NCBI GenBank assembly: GCA_016284485.1
Contig: JAEEOX010000086.1
Span: 1-12,530, forward strand
Length of the DNA stretch: 12,530 nt
Reading direction: 5' to 3'
Origin: Bacillota bacterium
GTDB lineage: Bacteria > Bacillota > Clostridia > Peptostreptococcales > Anaerovoracaceae
Numbering within the stretch: position 1 is the stretch's first letter; each line of letters opens with the position of its first letter. The notes under the pieces are model-generated. The model searched no databases. It was not told the origin of the DNA and saw only the letters and a program-made list of their open reading frames with translations. Shown here piece by piece: positions 1 through 6,179 of this stretch. The translations under genes and the position numbers were made by a program.

Positions 1-288
1 CACGATGGACCAGTATTTGCCCGCCAGATGCATGCCGAGAGTGAGTTCACCGCCCTTGACAAGGTCGCCAAATGTGTACTCCATTTTGTTCCTGTAGGCG
101 TAGATATCGCTGCATCCTTCGATGGGATCCTTCTTTAAAGGATGGACTCCGGCTTTCTCAAGGAGCCTGTCCACGTACTCTTCTTTTTTGCGCAGCTGTT
201 CCTCGTAGGAAATGCCCTGATATTTACATCCCCCGCAGAGTTCACTGTGGGGGCATATCGTCTTTTCAGAATTTACCATATTTGTCAT
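1..288 (-). CDS. TrmA/RlmC/RlmD-family RNA (uracil-C5) methyltransferase, N-terminal part
   Basis: This is the first 96 codons of a SAM-dependent RNA m5U methyltransferase; the rest lies beyond the left edge. Seen: three cysteines spaced C-x5-C-x2-C (C12, C18, C21, in LCGGCKYQ), which matches the [4Fe-4S] ligands of RlmC/RlmD-type enzymes, followed by the family-typical AYRNKMEYTFG. The family methylates uracil C5 in 23S rRNA or tRNA. The Fe-S motif begins only 12 residues in, so there is no N-terminal TRAM domain, unlike typical RlmD and more like RlmC; the exact target is therefore unresolved. I chose the ATG at 288 because AAGGA sits 5 bases upstream; a second in-frame ATG is at 279. The start lies inside the end of tgt (23-base overlap), so the two are probably translationally coupled. 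The family call is solid and the subfamily is open. Confidence 0.88.
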   Translation of the reverse strand, partial: MTNMVNSEKTICPHSELCGGCKYQGISYEEQLRKKEEYVDRLLEKAGVHPLKKDPIEGCSDIYAYRNKMEYTFGDLVKGGELTLGMHLAGKYWSIV

Positions 289-1387
289 AGAATTCCTTCT
301 TGTATTCGGGGAATCTGTCCTCTGCGATGGCTTCTCTCATGTTTTTCATGGTATTCACCAGGAAATGCAGGTTATGCTCCGTAAGAAGCATGGATGAGAG
401 GATCTCATCAGATCTGAACAGATGCCTGAGGTACGCTCTGGAATAGTTTCTGCACGTGTAGCATGTGCACTCGCTGTCCAGGGGCTCCCAGTCTCTCTCA
501 TACTGTTTGTTCTTGATGTTGACTCTTCCGTGGGAAGTCATGGCCAGACCGTGTCTCGCTATCCTGGTGGGAAGCACGCAGTCAAACATGTCAACGCCCC
601 TCTCGACTCCTTCGAAAAGATAGTCGGGAGAACCTACACCCATAAGGTATCTGGGTTTCTCCTTGGGCAGCATATCCGGGCAGTCATCCAGCATATCGAT
701 GAAGACCTCCTTGGGTTCTCCCACGGAAAGTCCCCCGATGGAATATCCGGGAAGGTCCTGTTCCGCAATGAAATCGGTGCTCTCCTTTCTCAGATCCTTG
801 AACATTCCGCCCTGCTGTATGCCGAAAAGCGACTGCTTCTCATGGTCGTAGGGCGAATCGATGCAGCGCTTCAGCCACCGGTTGGTCAGGGCCAGGGACT
901 TCTGGACGTAAGCCTTGTCCGCTTCAGGAGGTGCGCACTCGTCGAAAGCCATCATTATGTCTGAGCCCAGAGCATTCTGTATCTCTATGGACTTCTCAGG
1001 TGAAAGCATGTGCCTGGAACCGTCAAGGTATGACTGGAAAGTCACGCCTTCCTCTTTGATCTTACGCATCTTGCCCAGACTGAAGACCTGGAATCCGCCG
1101 GAGTCCGTGAGGATCGGCCGGTGCCAGTTCATGAACTTGTGAAGCCCGCCTGCATCCTTTATGACGTCATGGCCCGGTCTCAAGTAGAGATGATAGGTGT
1201 TGCCGAGAATGATCTCAGCCCCCAGTTCCTCAACAGCTTCAGGCTTCATGGCCTTGACCGTAGCCTGTGTGCCGACAGGCATGAAAACAGGGGTCTGCAC
1301 GTCTCCGTGAGGGGTGTGCAGCGTGCCCAGTCTGGCCCTTGTCCTCTTATCAGTTTTCAAAAGATCGAAGCTTACAGCATCTTTCAT
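266..1387 (-). CDS. tgt: tRNA-guanine transglycosylase (queuine tRNA-ribosyltransferase)
   Basis: This enzyme exchanges guanine-34 of GUN-anticodon tRNAs (Asp, Asn, His, Tyr) for a 7-deazaguanine, the entry step of queuosine modification in the cytoplasm. At 373 aa it has the usual length for bacterial TGT. Seen: TDSGGFQ with the catalytic Asp at residue 95, FDCVLPTR with the nucleophile Asp269, and a zinc site of C307, C309, C312 and H338. The ATG at 1387 follows an in-frame TGA two codons upstream, so no earlier start is possible. The ribosome binding site is weak (GAAAGAGA). No queuosine synthesis gene is in the window. The E. coli enzyme inserts preQ1, while some clostridial homologues are known to use salvaged queuine; the sequence alone does not tell which applies here. 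The gene leads a unit with its own promoter and overlaps the methyltransferase downstream. Confidence 0.97.
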   Translation of the reverse strand: MKDAVSFDLLKTDKRTRARLGTLHTPHGDVQTPVFMPVGTQATVKAMKPEAVEELGAEIILGNTYHLYLRPGHDVIKDAGGLHKFMNWHRPILTDSGGFQVFSLGKMRKIKEEGVTFQSYLDGSRHMLSPEKSIEIQNALGSDIMMAFDECAPPEADKAYVQKSLALTNRWLKRCIDSPYDHEKQSLFGIQQGGMFKDLRKESTDFIAEQDLPGYSIGGLSVGEPKEVFIDMLDDCPDMLPKEKPRYLMGVGSPDYLFEGVERGVDMFDCVLPTRIARHGLAMTSHGRVNIKNKQYERDWEPLDSECTCYTCRNYSRAYLRHLFRSDEILSSMLLTEHNLHFLVNTMKNMREAIAEDRFPEYKKEFYDKYGKF

Positions 1388-1414
1388 ATATCATCAGTCT
1401 CTTTCTTACAAAAT

Positions 1415-1436
1415 TTCCCCTGCTTCCGCAGGGGAA
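1415..1436 (-). promoter_or_regulatory. 5'-terminal stem-loop in the tgt leader
   Basis: There is a perfect 9-bp stem (TTCCCCTGC / GCAGGGGAA) closed by a four-base loop that reads GGAA, a GNRA-type tetraloop, on the minus strand. ATTTTG follows the stem, which is a weak U-tract. The predicted tgt start point is near 1441, so the hairpin would occupy the very 5' end of the message. That suggests 5'-end stabilisation or attenuation more than termination of another transcript. The function is inferred. Confidence 0.6.
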
Positions 1437-1447
1437 TTACTGTCGTA

Positions 1448-1476
1448 ATATTACCATTTTAGTACTTTAAAGTCAA
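1448..1476 (-). promoter_or_regulatory. Sigma-A-type promoter for tgt
   Basis: On the minus strand TTGACT (1476-1471) is followed after exactly 17 bases by TAATAT (1453-1448). The predicted start point is near 1441, giving a leader of about 53 bases before tgt. An imperfect palindrome (1481-1500, 7 of 10 possible pairs, centre AGGCCT) lies just upstream of the -35 box and could be an operator or chance. Confidence 0.8.
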
Positions 1477-1511
1477 TGCGGGACGGAAGGCCTGAAGTCC
1501 AGCATCAACAA

Positions 1512-1580
1512 TTCCATTGAAAACCGTTTTTTTTGCTTTGCCTATTCCATTGCAAGCAAAAAAAATGCTCCTCAATGGAA
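1512..1580. repeat. Imperfect palindrome, unit 1 of a TTCCATTG repeat cluster
   Basis: This 69-bp unit starts with TTCCATTG and ends with its reverse complement CAATGGAA. Inside, TTTTTTTTGCTT pairs with AAGCAAAAAAAA, leaving a loop that contains a further TTCCATTG (1545-1552). The right half, 1545-1580, is itself a 36-bp element bounded by TTCCATTG and CAATGGAA, and its reverse complement closely matches 1629-1664 in unit 2. The alternating orientations suggest a mobile or amplified intergenic repeat, or a set of protein binding sites. I do not recognise the family. Confidence 0.75.
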
Positions 1581-1596
1581 GTAAACGCATACAGAC

Positions 1597-1664
1597 TTCC
1601 ATTGTGAAGCAAAAAATGCGATCTGCACTTCCATTGAGGACCATTTTTTTGATTGCCAATGGAA
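1597..1664. repeat. Imperfect palindrome, unit 2 of the TTCCATTG repeat cluster
   Basis: This 68-bp unit begins 85 bases after unit 1 and again runs from TTCCATTG to CAATGGAA with an internal TTCCATTG (1629-1636). Its A-tract comes first and its T-tract second, the reverse of unit 1. The 36-bp half at 1629-1664 matches the reverse complement of 1545-1580 at about 31 positions with two single-base gaps. The six octamer copies across both units start at 1512, 1545, 1573, 1597, 1629 and 1657; the third and sixth are inverted. Confidence 0.75.
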
Positions 1665-1707
1665 ATCCCTGTCGCGCCCTTTCGGGTTCGATTCCCAACT
1701 GTTTCTG

Positions 1708-1749
1708 TGACAGCAAAAGGACACCCTCATGGGTGTCCTTTTACTGTCA
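1708..1749 (-). terminator. Rho-independent terminator after tRNA-Thr
   Basis: A perfect 12-bp stem (AAAAGGACACCC / GGGTGTCCTTTT) has a four-base loop and is extended past one mismatch by six more pairs (1708-1713 with 1744-1749). On the minus strand it starts directly after the CCA end of tRNA-Thr and the stem ends in TTTT. It is nearly symmetric, so it could also act on plus-strand transcripts. Confidence 0.85.
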
Positions 1750-1824
1750 TGGAGCTAGTGAAGGGAATCGAACCCCCAACCTGCTCATTACGAATGAGCT
1801 GCTCTACCATTGAGCCACACTAGC
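1750..1824 (-). tRNA. tRNA-Thr (anticodon CGU)
   Basis: This is a 75-base cloverleaf with the CCA end encoded. The acceptor arms GCTAGTG and CACTAGC pair perfectly, with discriminator T. The D-stem is GCTC/GAGC. The anticodon stem GCTCA/TGAGC closes the loop TTCGTAA, giving anticodon CGT, which reads ACG. The T-loop is TTCGATT, with two G-U pairs in its stem. Threonine is assigned from the anticodon. The gene lies 6 bases after the U-tract of the rpmF terminator and has no visible promoter of its own, so it probably depends on read-through from rpmF followed by 5' processing. Confidence 0.96.
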
Positions 1825-1830
1825 ATGGCC

Positions 1831-1858
1831 AAAAAGGCAGGTCGTTAGACCTGCCTTT
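1831..1858 (-). terminator. Rho-independent terminator after rpmF
   Basis: A perfect 11-bp stem (AAAGGCAGGTC / GACCTGCCTTT) with a four-base loop is followed on the minus strand by a run of five T. It stands between rpmF and tRNA-Thr and may be partial, since the tRNA seems to rely on the same transcript. Confidence 0.85.
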
Positions 1859-1870
1859 CGAAAACATTTT

Positions 1871-2050
1871 TTATGCTTCAGCTACGATCTCTTTTCCATC
1901 ATAGTAGTTGCAGTTGGGGCAAACTCTATGAGGAAGTTTGGGCTGATGGCACTGCGGGCAGATGCACATTCCGGGGGCTGCCATCTTCATGTTGGCTGCC
2001 TGGCGGGAATTTCTCTTCGCCTTTGATGTTCTTCTCTTAGGTACTGCCAT
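1871..2050 (-). CDS. rpmF: 50S ribosomal protein L32
   Basis: This 59-residue protein of the large ribosomal subunit starts MAVPKRRTSKAKRNSR, the standard basic L32 N-terminus. It carries a zinc-ribbon of two cysteine pairs, C31/C34 (CPQC) and C44/C47 (CPNC), so it is the zinc-binding form. The start is supported by AGGAGG 10 bases upstream, with AAGGAC closer in. A strong promoter lies in the short gap after ackA, and a terminator follows the gene. The leader contains a small GC-rich hairpin (2088-2100). In many Bacillota a DUF177 (YceD/YlbN) gene sits immediately upstream of rpmF; here it is absent and ackA is the neighbour. Confidence 0.97.
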   Translation of the reverse strand: MAVPKRRTSKAKRNSRQAANMKMAAPGMCICPQCHQPKLPHRVCPNCNYYDGKEIVAEA

Positions 2051-2120
2051 GTCCTTAACACCTCCTGTTGTGTTATTCTATCTCCTGCGGGCCTGGCCCG
2101 TTCAAATCGTCAACTACTAG

Positions 2121-2149
2121 ATATTACTTGAAGAACAAGCTTTTGTCAA
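2121..2149 (-). promoter_or_regulatory. Sigma-A-type promoter for rpmF and tRNA-Thr
   Basis: On the minus strand TTGACA (2149-2144), a 17-base spacer and TAATAT (2126-2121) make a near-consensus promoter that starts 13 bases past the ackA stop codon. The predicted start point is near 2114, leaving a leader of about 64 bases. I see no terminator between ackA and this promoter, so rpmF may also receive transcription from the long operon upstream. Confidence 0.85.
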
Positions 2150-2162
2150 CAATTATTTTCCC

Positions 2163-3365
2163 TTACTTTAACTTTTTTATGATCTGGAAAGTATCTCTTG
2201 CGATCATGAGCTCCTCGTTGGTGGGAATAAGGAGAGCTTTGACTTTTGCGTCATCAGCTGAGATGATGGTCTCCTTGCCTCTGATCTTGTTCTTCAGCGG
2301 ATCGATCTTGATTCCGAGATTTCCAAGGTCGTGGCAGATCAGCTCTCTCATTGTGATGTCATTCTCACCTACTCCGGCTGTGAAGACGATGGCGTCGCAT
2401 CCATTCATCTCAGCGATGTAAGCACCGATATAGAATCTCACCTTGTGAGCGAAGACCTTGAGGGCCAGAGCTGCTCTCTCATTTCCTTCTTCTACTGCAG
2501 CCTCGATGTCTCTGAAGTCTGAGGATACTCCGGAGATTCCAAGAACACCGGACTTCTTGTTGAGGATCTCGTTGGCCTTGCCGGGAGCAAGGTTTTCTTT
2601 CTCTCTGATGTAGGTCACAAGTGCCGGGTCGATGTCGCCGGAACGTGTTCCCATTACCAGACCTTCAAGGGGTGTGAATCCCATGGAAGTGTCGATGCAC
2701 TTTCCGTGCTTGATGGCGGATACGGATGCTCCGTTTCCAAGGTGGCATGTTATGAGTTTAAGATCCTCAAGACTTACGTTCAGCATCTCTGCGGCGCGAC
2801 GGGCAACATACTTGTGGGATGTGCCGTGGAAGCCGTAGCGTCTGATGCCGTACTTTGTATAGTACTCATACGGAAGAGCGTAGATATAGCTCTCGGGAGG
2901 CATGGTCTGATGGAAAGCTGTGTCGAATACGGCAACCATCGGTGTGTCCGGCATAAGGGCCTTGCATGCCTCGATACCTGCGATGTTCGGCGGGTTGTGA
3001 AGAGGTGCCAGGTCTGAGCACTCTTCGATGACCTTCATGACCTCATCATCGATGAGAACTGAATCAGCGTAGTGCTCTCCTCCATGTACCACACGGTGTC
3101 CTACAGCACCGATCTCTGACATGCTTGTAACTACGCCGTGATCCGGATCCTGGATGGCAGCCAGTACCTGTGCGATGGCGTCCTTGTGGTCCTTCATGGG
3201 TGTCTCAAGAACGAACTTGTCCTGGCCGATCTTCGTATGATTGATCACAGAACCGTCGATTCCGATCTTCTCTACGAGACCTTTGCAAAGAAGTGTCTCG
3301 TTGGTCATATCAAGGATCTGATACTTGAGAGAGGAACTTCCGCAGTTGATTACTAAAATCTTCAT
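2163..3365 (-). CDS. ackA: Acetate kinase
   Basis: The enzyme interconverts acetyl phosphate + ADP and acetate + ATP, the ATP-yielding last step of acetate fermentation, in the cytoplasm. At 400 aa it has the full family length. Seen: the N-terminal INCGSSSLKY and, by position, the known active-site residues N7, R91, H123, D148, H180 (FHGTSH), R241 (MGTRSGD) and E384. The ATG at 3365 is preceded by AAAGGAG at a 6-base spacing. No phosphotransacetylase gene (pta) is in the window. The gene follows tmcAL by 66 bases; a promoter there is possible but weak (TTGGAA and TTTACT with poor spacing to AT-rich -10-like sequences), so co-transcription with the upstream operon is likely. TmcAL uses acetate as substrate, which makes the neighbour interesting. 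Confidence 0.98.
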   Translation of the reverse strand: MKILVINCGSSSLKYQILDMTNETLLCKGLVEKIGIDGSVINHTKIGQDKFVLETPMKDHKDAIAQVLAAIQDPDHGVVTSMSEIGAVGHRVVHGGEHYADSVLIDDEVMKVIEECSDLAPLHNPPNIAGIEACKALMPDTPMVAVFDTAFHQTMPPESYIYALPYEYYTKYGIRRYGFHGTSHKYVARRAAEMLNVSLEDLKLITCHLGNGASVSAIKHGKCIDTSMGFTPLEGLVMGTRSGDIDPALVTYIREKENLAPGKANEILNKKSGVLGISGVSSDFRDIEAAVEEGNERAALALKVFAHKVRFYIGAYIAEMNGCDAIVFTAGVGENDITMRELICHDLGNLGIKIDPLKNKIRGKETIISADDAKVKALLIPTNEELMIARDTFQIIKKLK

Positions 3366-3431
3366 GTTTTTCTCCTTTGATGTATCTGGAATGGTATTAA
3401 AAAACTAACGTTTCCAAAAGTAAAGTTTATC

Positions 3432-4607
3432 CTATAAGAGGGATAATTTCAACGGTTTTTTGACATACTCTGAGTTAAGATAGAGGTCTCTTCCCAGGGC
3501 GATGTTGTAAATGTCCGAAGCCAGAATGTCACGCTCTATGTCCTTCTGAAGTTCCGGATACTTCACCGCGTCCTTGTTTATGTTGGTTATGAGCGGAAAC
3601 CTGTGTCCCCTGTCATCCAGCGACCTTAGGTGGGCTGCGCCCCGGTCATTGAAGGCCAGCACGCGTATGTAGATCCCCGCATTCCTGGAATCCTCCTCCG
3701 TGATCCCCAGGAGTGTATTGGCCAGCACCCTCTGTATCCTGGTCAGCGTATACCTCTTGGACTTGATGGAGCCCGCAAGTTCATCGTAATCGTGGCAGTA
3801 GCGGAAGTTGTCCCTCAGCTTGTTGCCAAGGCCCTCCCCCGCCCCGGAGATCTTCATGAGCTCCTGCTTGGGGGTGGTTGCGATCTTTTGCATCAGAAGC
3901 GGGAAAAGCCTGTCCCTGAACATGAGACCGTTCTCCCTTTCCTCCTTCTTCAGGCGCAAAAAACCCGCCTTGGGCATCATGTGTGACACATCCTCGTGTC
4001 TTTTGAGGCGCTCCCTGATCTGTTTCGCCGAGGGATATCCCTCTTCAGAGTCCGTATCAGAGTAGCCTGCTCCTTCCCTTTTGATCACCACCGGACGGGC
4101 AGTCTTCATGTTCCTAAGGTATTCGCAGGCCAGATTGTCATTGGGTCCCAGAGGCTCGGCCTCGCGAAGCACCGTCTGAAGGGCTCTCGGGTAGGAATAA
4201 CCCTCTCTCACCAGATCTCTGATCCTTGCATCGTCCTCTTCGGTCATAAGGTCTCTTCTGAAAGCCGCCTCCTGAAGGGCTGCCAGATCCCCGCATTCGG
4301 AACCGAAAGATATGCAGTCCGCACCCAGGTCCTCAAGTATGCCTACTCCTGCCCTTGCGAATTCACCGCTGTTGTTCAGGGCAAACAAAAGAGGCATCTC
4401 GACCACCAGGTCGAAGCCTTCCATTACCGCTATCTCCGCTCTGGTCCACTTGTCCAGAAGCGCAGGCTCCCCTCTCTGGGTGAAGTTTCCGGAGATCACG
4501 GCGATCCTGATGTCAGCTCCGGTCCTTCTCACGGCCTCCTCAAGCTGGTACTTGTGGCCGTTGTGAAAGGGATCGTATTCAGCTGTTATTCCCAGGACCT
4601 TAGGCAT
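3432..4607 (-). CDS. tmcAL: tRNA(Met) cytidine acetate ligase TmcAL (YlbM family)
   Basis: The family activates acetate with ATP as acetyl-AMP and acetylates cytidine-34 in the anticodon of elongator tRNA-Met. At 391 aa it is slightly shorter than the B. subtilis protein. Seen: a nucleotidyltransferase-type HxGH signature in EYDPFHNGHKYQLE (residues 10-23), the conserved SGNFTQRGEPA (39-49), PNDNLACEYLR (155-165) and an IKREGAGYSDTD stretch (175-186). GGAGG at 4614-4618 is 6 bases before the chosen ATG. The start overlaps the end of the 74-residue gene by 8 bases (ATGCCTAA). In B. subtilis ylbM also lies close upstream of rpmF, so the neighbourhood is conserved. Confidence 0.95.
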   Translation of the reverse strand: MPKVLGITAEYDPFHNGHKYQLEEAVRRTGADIRIAVISGNFTQRGEPALLDKWTRAEIAVMEGFDLVVEMPLLFALNNSGEFARAGVGILEDLGADCISFGSECGDLAALQEAAFRRDLMTEEDDARIRDLVREGYSYPRALQTVLREAEPLGPNDNLACEYLRNMKTARPVVIKREGAGYSDTDSEEGYPSAKQIRERLKRHEDVSHMMPKAGFLRLKKEERENGLMFRDRLFPLLMQKIATTPKQELMKISGAGEGLGNKLRDNFRYCHDYDELAGSIKSKRYTLTRIQRVLANTLLGITEEDSRNAGIYIRVLAFNDRGAAHLRSLDDRGHRFPLITNINKDAVKYPELQKDIERDILASDIYNIALGRDLYLNSEYVKKPLKLSLL

Positions 4608-4824
4608 CGGCGTCCTCCGTGAAGCTGAGAAGCTCCTGTGTCTCCTGCTCTGTGAGCTTCATGACCTTAGCGGCTCTTATGATGGTCTCCCTGTCCAGCA
4701 CGAAATCCGGCTCCGTGCAGATCGTAATGAAATCATTGGCCCTGATCCCGGTCTGCGAGAAGGAGCATACTCCGTTTCCTATGGCTCTGTCATAATACCT
4801 GAAAAAAACCTGTGCAAAAGTCAT
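4600..4824 (-). CDS. Small uncharacterised protein, possible divergent HTH fold
   Basis: I do not recognise this 74-residue protein. It is held in the operon by a 4-base overlap with murI (ATGA) and an 8-base overlap with tmcAL, which argues that it is a real translated gene. It has no signal peptide or membrane segment. The stretch from SQTGIRANDF to KLTEQETQELLSF (residues 23-67) resembles the second half of Cro/C1-type helix-turn-helix proteins, which often end in a 'lsEeEreeLL' helix, but the N-terminal helices are not obvious. Upstream GGAGA is 10 bases from the ATG. A regulatory or accessory role to the flanking genes is only a guess. Confidence 0.75.
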   Translation of the reverse strand: MTFAQVFFRYYDRAIGNGVCSFSQTGIRANDFITICTEPDFVLDRETIIRAAKVMKLTEQETQELLSFTEDADA

Positions 4825-5612
4825 AGTTCGTCTATCTCCATGTCAAAAAGCTTCCGCGATATGTCGATCATCTTAGGATCCTCAGAGGAATTCAGTATGG
4901 TCACCTTTCCTTCGTGACTGCAGTCTCTGAGAAGCCCCTCCTCCGCGAGTCTTCTCTTTATCTGTCTGGCTGTTCCCTCAGATCCGTCTATGAGAGCGAT
5001 GTCCCTGTCTCCCAGGAACTCCCTCAGTTCTTTCTTGATGAAGGGATAGTGGGTGCATCCCAGTACGATGGTCTCGGTATCGTCCTGAAGCACCGGTCCC
5101 AGTTTCTCTCTGAAATATTCCATGAGAGGCGTCTTATCATCTGACCAGTTTTCCACCATCTCCATGAGCCCCTCACAGGGAAGCGGGATGATCCTGGCGT
5201 CCTTGTCGTATGTTTTGAGCAGGTCATTGAACTTGTGCTGCCTGATGGTCATGGGGGTGGCCATTACTATTATGGTGCCTCCTTTTGTGGAAAGCGCAGC
5301 AGGCTTCACCGCAGGCTCGATGCCGATCACAGGCATGTCGGTATATACCGCCCTGAGATCCTTGATGGCTGCTGCAGTGGCAGTATTGCAGGCAACGCAA
5401 AGAGCCTTGATCCCCATGGCCCTCAGCTTCTCAGTGACGGCAAAGGTAAGGTCCCTTATCTCCTCTGTGCTCTTTGTTCCGTAGGGTGCGTTCAGGGAGT
5501 CTCCGTAGTAGATGAAATCCTCGTTGGGCATTATCTCCACGGCTTTTTTGAGGACGGATATCCCGCCCACTCCTGAATCTATGACTCCTACCGGTCTAAG
5601 GCTGTCGTTCAT
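4821..5612 (-). CDS. murI: Glutamate racemase
   Basis: It converts L-glutamate to D-glutamate for peptidoglycan precursors, without a cofactor, in the cytoplasm. At 263 aa it has the normal length. Seen: the N-terminal GVIDSGVGG (Asp12, Ser13), the catalytic cysteine pair C75 in VACNTATA and C186 in LGCTHYP, and YGDSLNAPYG (36-45). The start overlaps the preceding acidic-protein gene by ATGA, with GAGGAT 9 bases upstream, and the end overlaps the 74-residue gene the same way, so the three are probably translationally coupled. No other wall gene is nearby. Confidence 0.97.
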   Translation of the reverse strand: MNDSLRPVGVIDSGVGGISVLKKAVEIMPNEDFIYYGDSLNAPYGTKSTEEIRDLTFAVTEKLRAMGIKALCVACNTATAAAIKDLRAVYTDMPVIGIEPAVKPAALSTKGGTIIVMATPMTIRQHKFNDLLKTYDKDARIIPLPCEGLMEMVENWSDDKTPLMEYFREKLGPVLQDDTETIVLGCTHYPFIKKELREFLGDRDIALIDGSEGTARQIKRRLAEEGLLRDCSHEGKVTILNSSEDPKMIDISRKLFDMEIDEL

Positions 5613-6166
5613 TGCTCAAGATCCTCTTCGTACTCTTCGTACTGATCCATTTCGGTCAGATCCCTGAGATTGACCACATAGTCATCCAGGGGATAATCGT
5701 AGGCTTCGGTGAAATCGTAGCGGTAGGAACCTTCGCCCAGCTTCTCCATCCTTTTGGAGAAGAGCGCGTCCCTGACCGGAACGTCGTACTCGGCTCCTCT
5801 GTCATCTGTGAGATACACGTGACTGTCCATGGAGTACCAGCGCCTGAACCGTTCCATCTCATCCACAGCGTCCGGCCCGATGCCTTCGCCGTACCCGGAC
5901 TTCATAAGTCCCGTAAGGCTCCTCAGCACGTTTGAAAGGAGCTCGTAGGTCTCGGTCTCCCCATCGGGCACCGATTCCATGATCTCCTCAAAATATTCTT
6001 CCAGAAGTTTCGAGACCTCTCTCCCGTCAAGGGATGCGAAAAGTTCGCGAAGATCCTCCGGTTCAAATTCATCCTCTGACTCCAGATAGAGAGACACGTT
6101 CTCCACGTACTGAAAATCTTCGGGAGTCTCTATATCCAGAAATTCATACAGTTCATGTTTGTCCAT
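5609..6166 (-). CDS. Acidic cytoplasmic protein of unknown function
   Basis: I do not recognise this 185-residue protein. By my count about 54 residues (29 %) are Asp or Glu. The N-terminal half is helix-like and rich in Leu and Glu (residues 37-63), a Trp/Tyr-containing middle follows (RFRRWYSMDSHVYL), and the C-terminus is strongly acidic and Tyr-rich (from about 155, ending YEEYEEDLEQ). There is no signal peptide, membrane segment or metal motif. A clear GGAGG lies 7 bases before the ATG, and the stop overlaps the murI start (ATGA), so it is surely expressed with the operon. The gap to the pseudouridine synthase upstream is 13 bases. Confidence 0.85.
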   Translation of the reverse strand: MDKHELYEFLDIETPEDFQYVENVSLYLESEDEFEPEDLRELFASLDGREVSKLLEEYFEEIMESVPDGETETYELLSNVLRSLTGLMKSGYGEGIGPDAVDEMERFRRWYSMDSHVYLTDDRGAEYDVPVRDALFSKRMEKLGEGSYRYDFTEAYDYPLDDYVVNLRDLTEMDQYEEYEEDLEQ

Positions 6167-6179
6167 TGGAATCCCTCCG

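Larger units (their letters stand above)
1388..1749. other. Gene-free stretch between tgt and tRNA-Thr
   Basis: These 362 bases hold the tgt leader and promoter, a weak palindrome at 1481-1500, two tandem AT-rich palindromes (1512-1580 and 1597-1664), a short sequence at 1686-1694 that matches the tRNA T-loop consensus but has no tRNA around it, and the terminator of tRNA-Thr. Reading frames of 85 and 98 codons cross it on opposite strands, but one runs through the repeats and the other also through the tRNA. They lack ribosome binding sites and recognisable protein motifs, so I treat both as spurious. Confidence 0.7.

Noticed and set aside
1512..1664. CRISPR array
   Set aside because: Repeats of 8 bases at 24-33 base spacing might suggest one, but copies alternate in orientation, intervening sequence is itself related, and no cas gene is present.
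1684..1696. T-arm-like sequence GGGTTCGATTCCC, possible second tRNA or attachment-site remnant
   Set aside because: It fits the GTTCRANNC T-loop consensus, but no acceptor, D or anticodon arms can be drawn around it and no integrase gene is nearby. Probably chance or a very old remnant.
1459..1813. 85- and 98-codon frames (minus and plus) in the tgt to tRNA-Thr gap
   Set aside because: They run through the palindromic repeats, and the plus-strand one continues antisense through the tRNA. No ribosome binding site or protein motif.
2088..2100. L32 autoregulatory leader structure
   Set aside because: Only a 5-6 bp GC-rich hairpin with a tiny loop is visible in the rpmF leader; not enough to claim a regulatory element.
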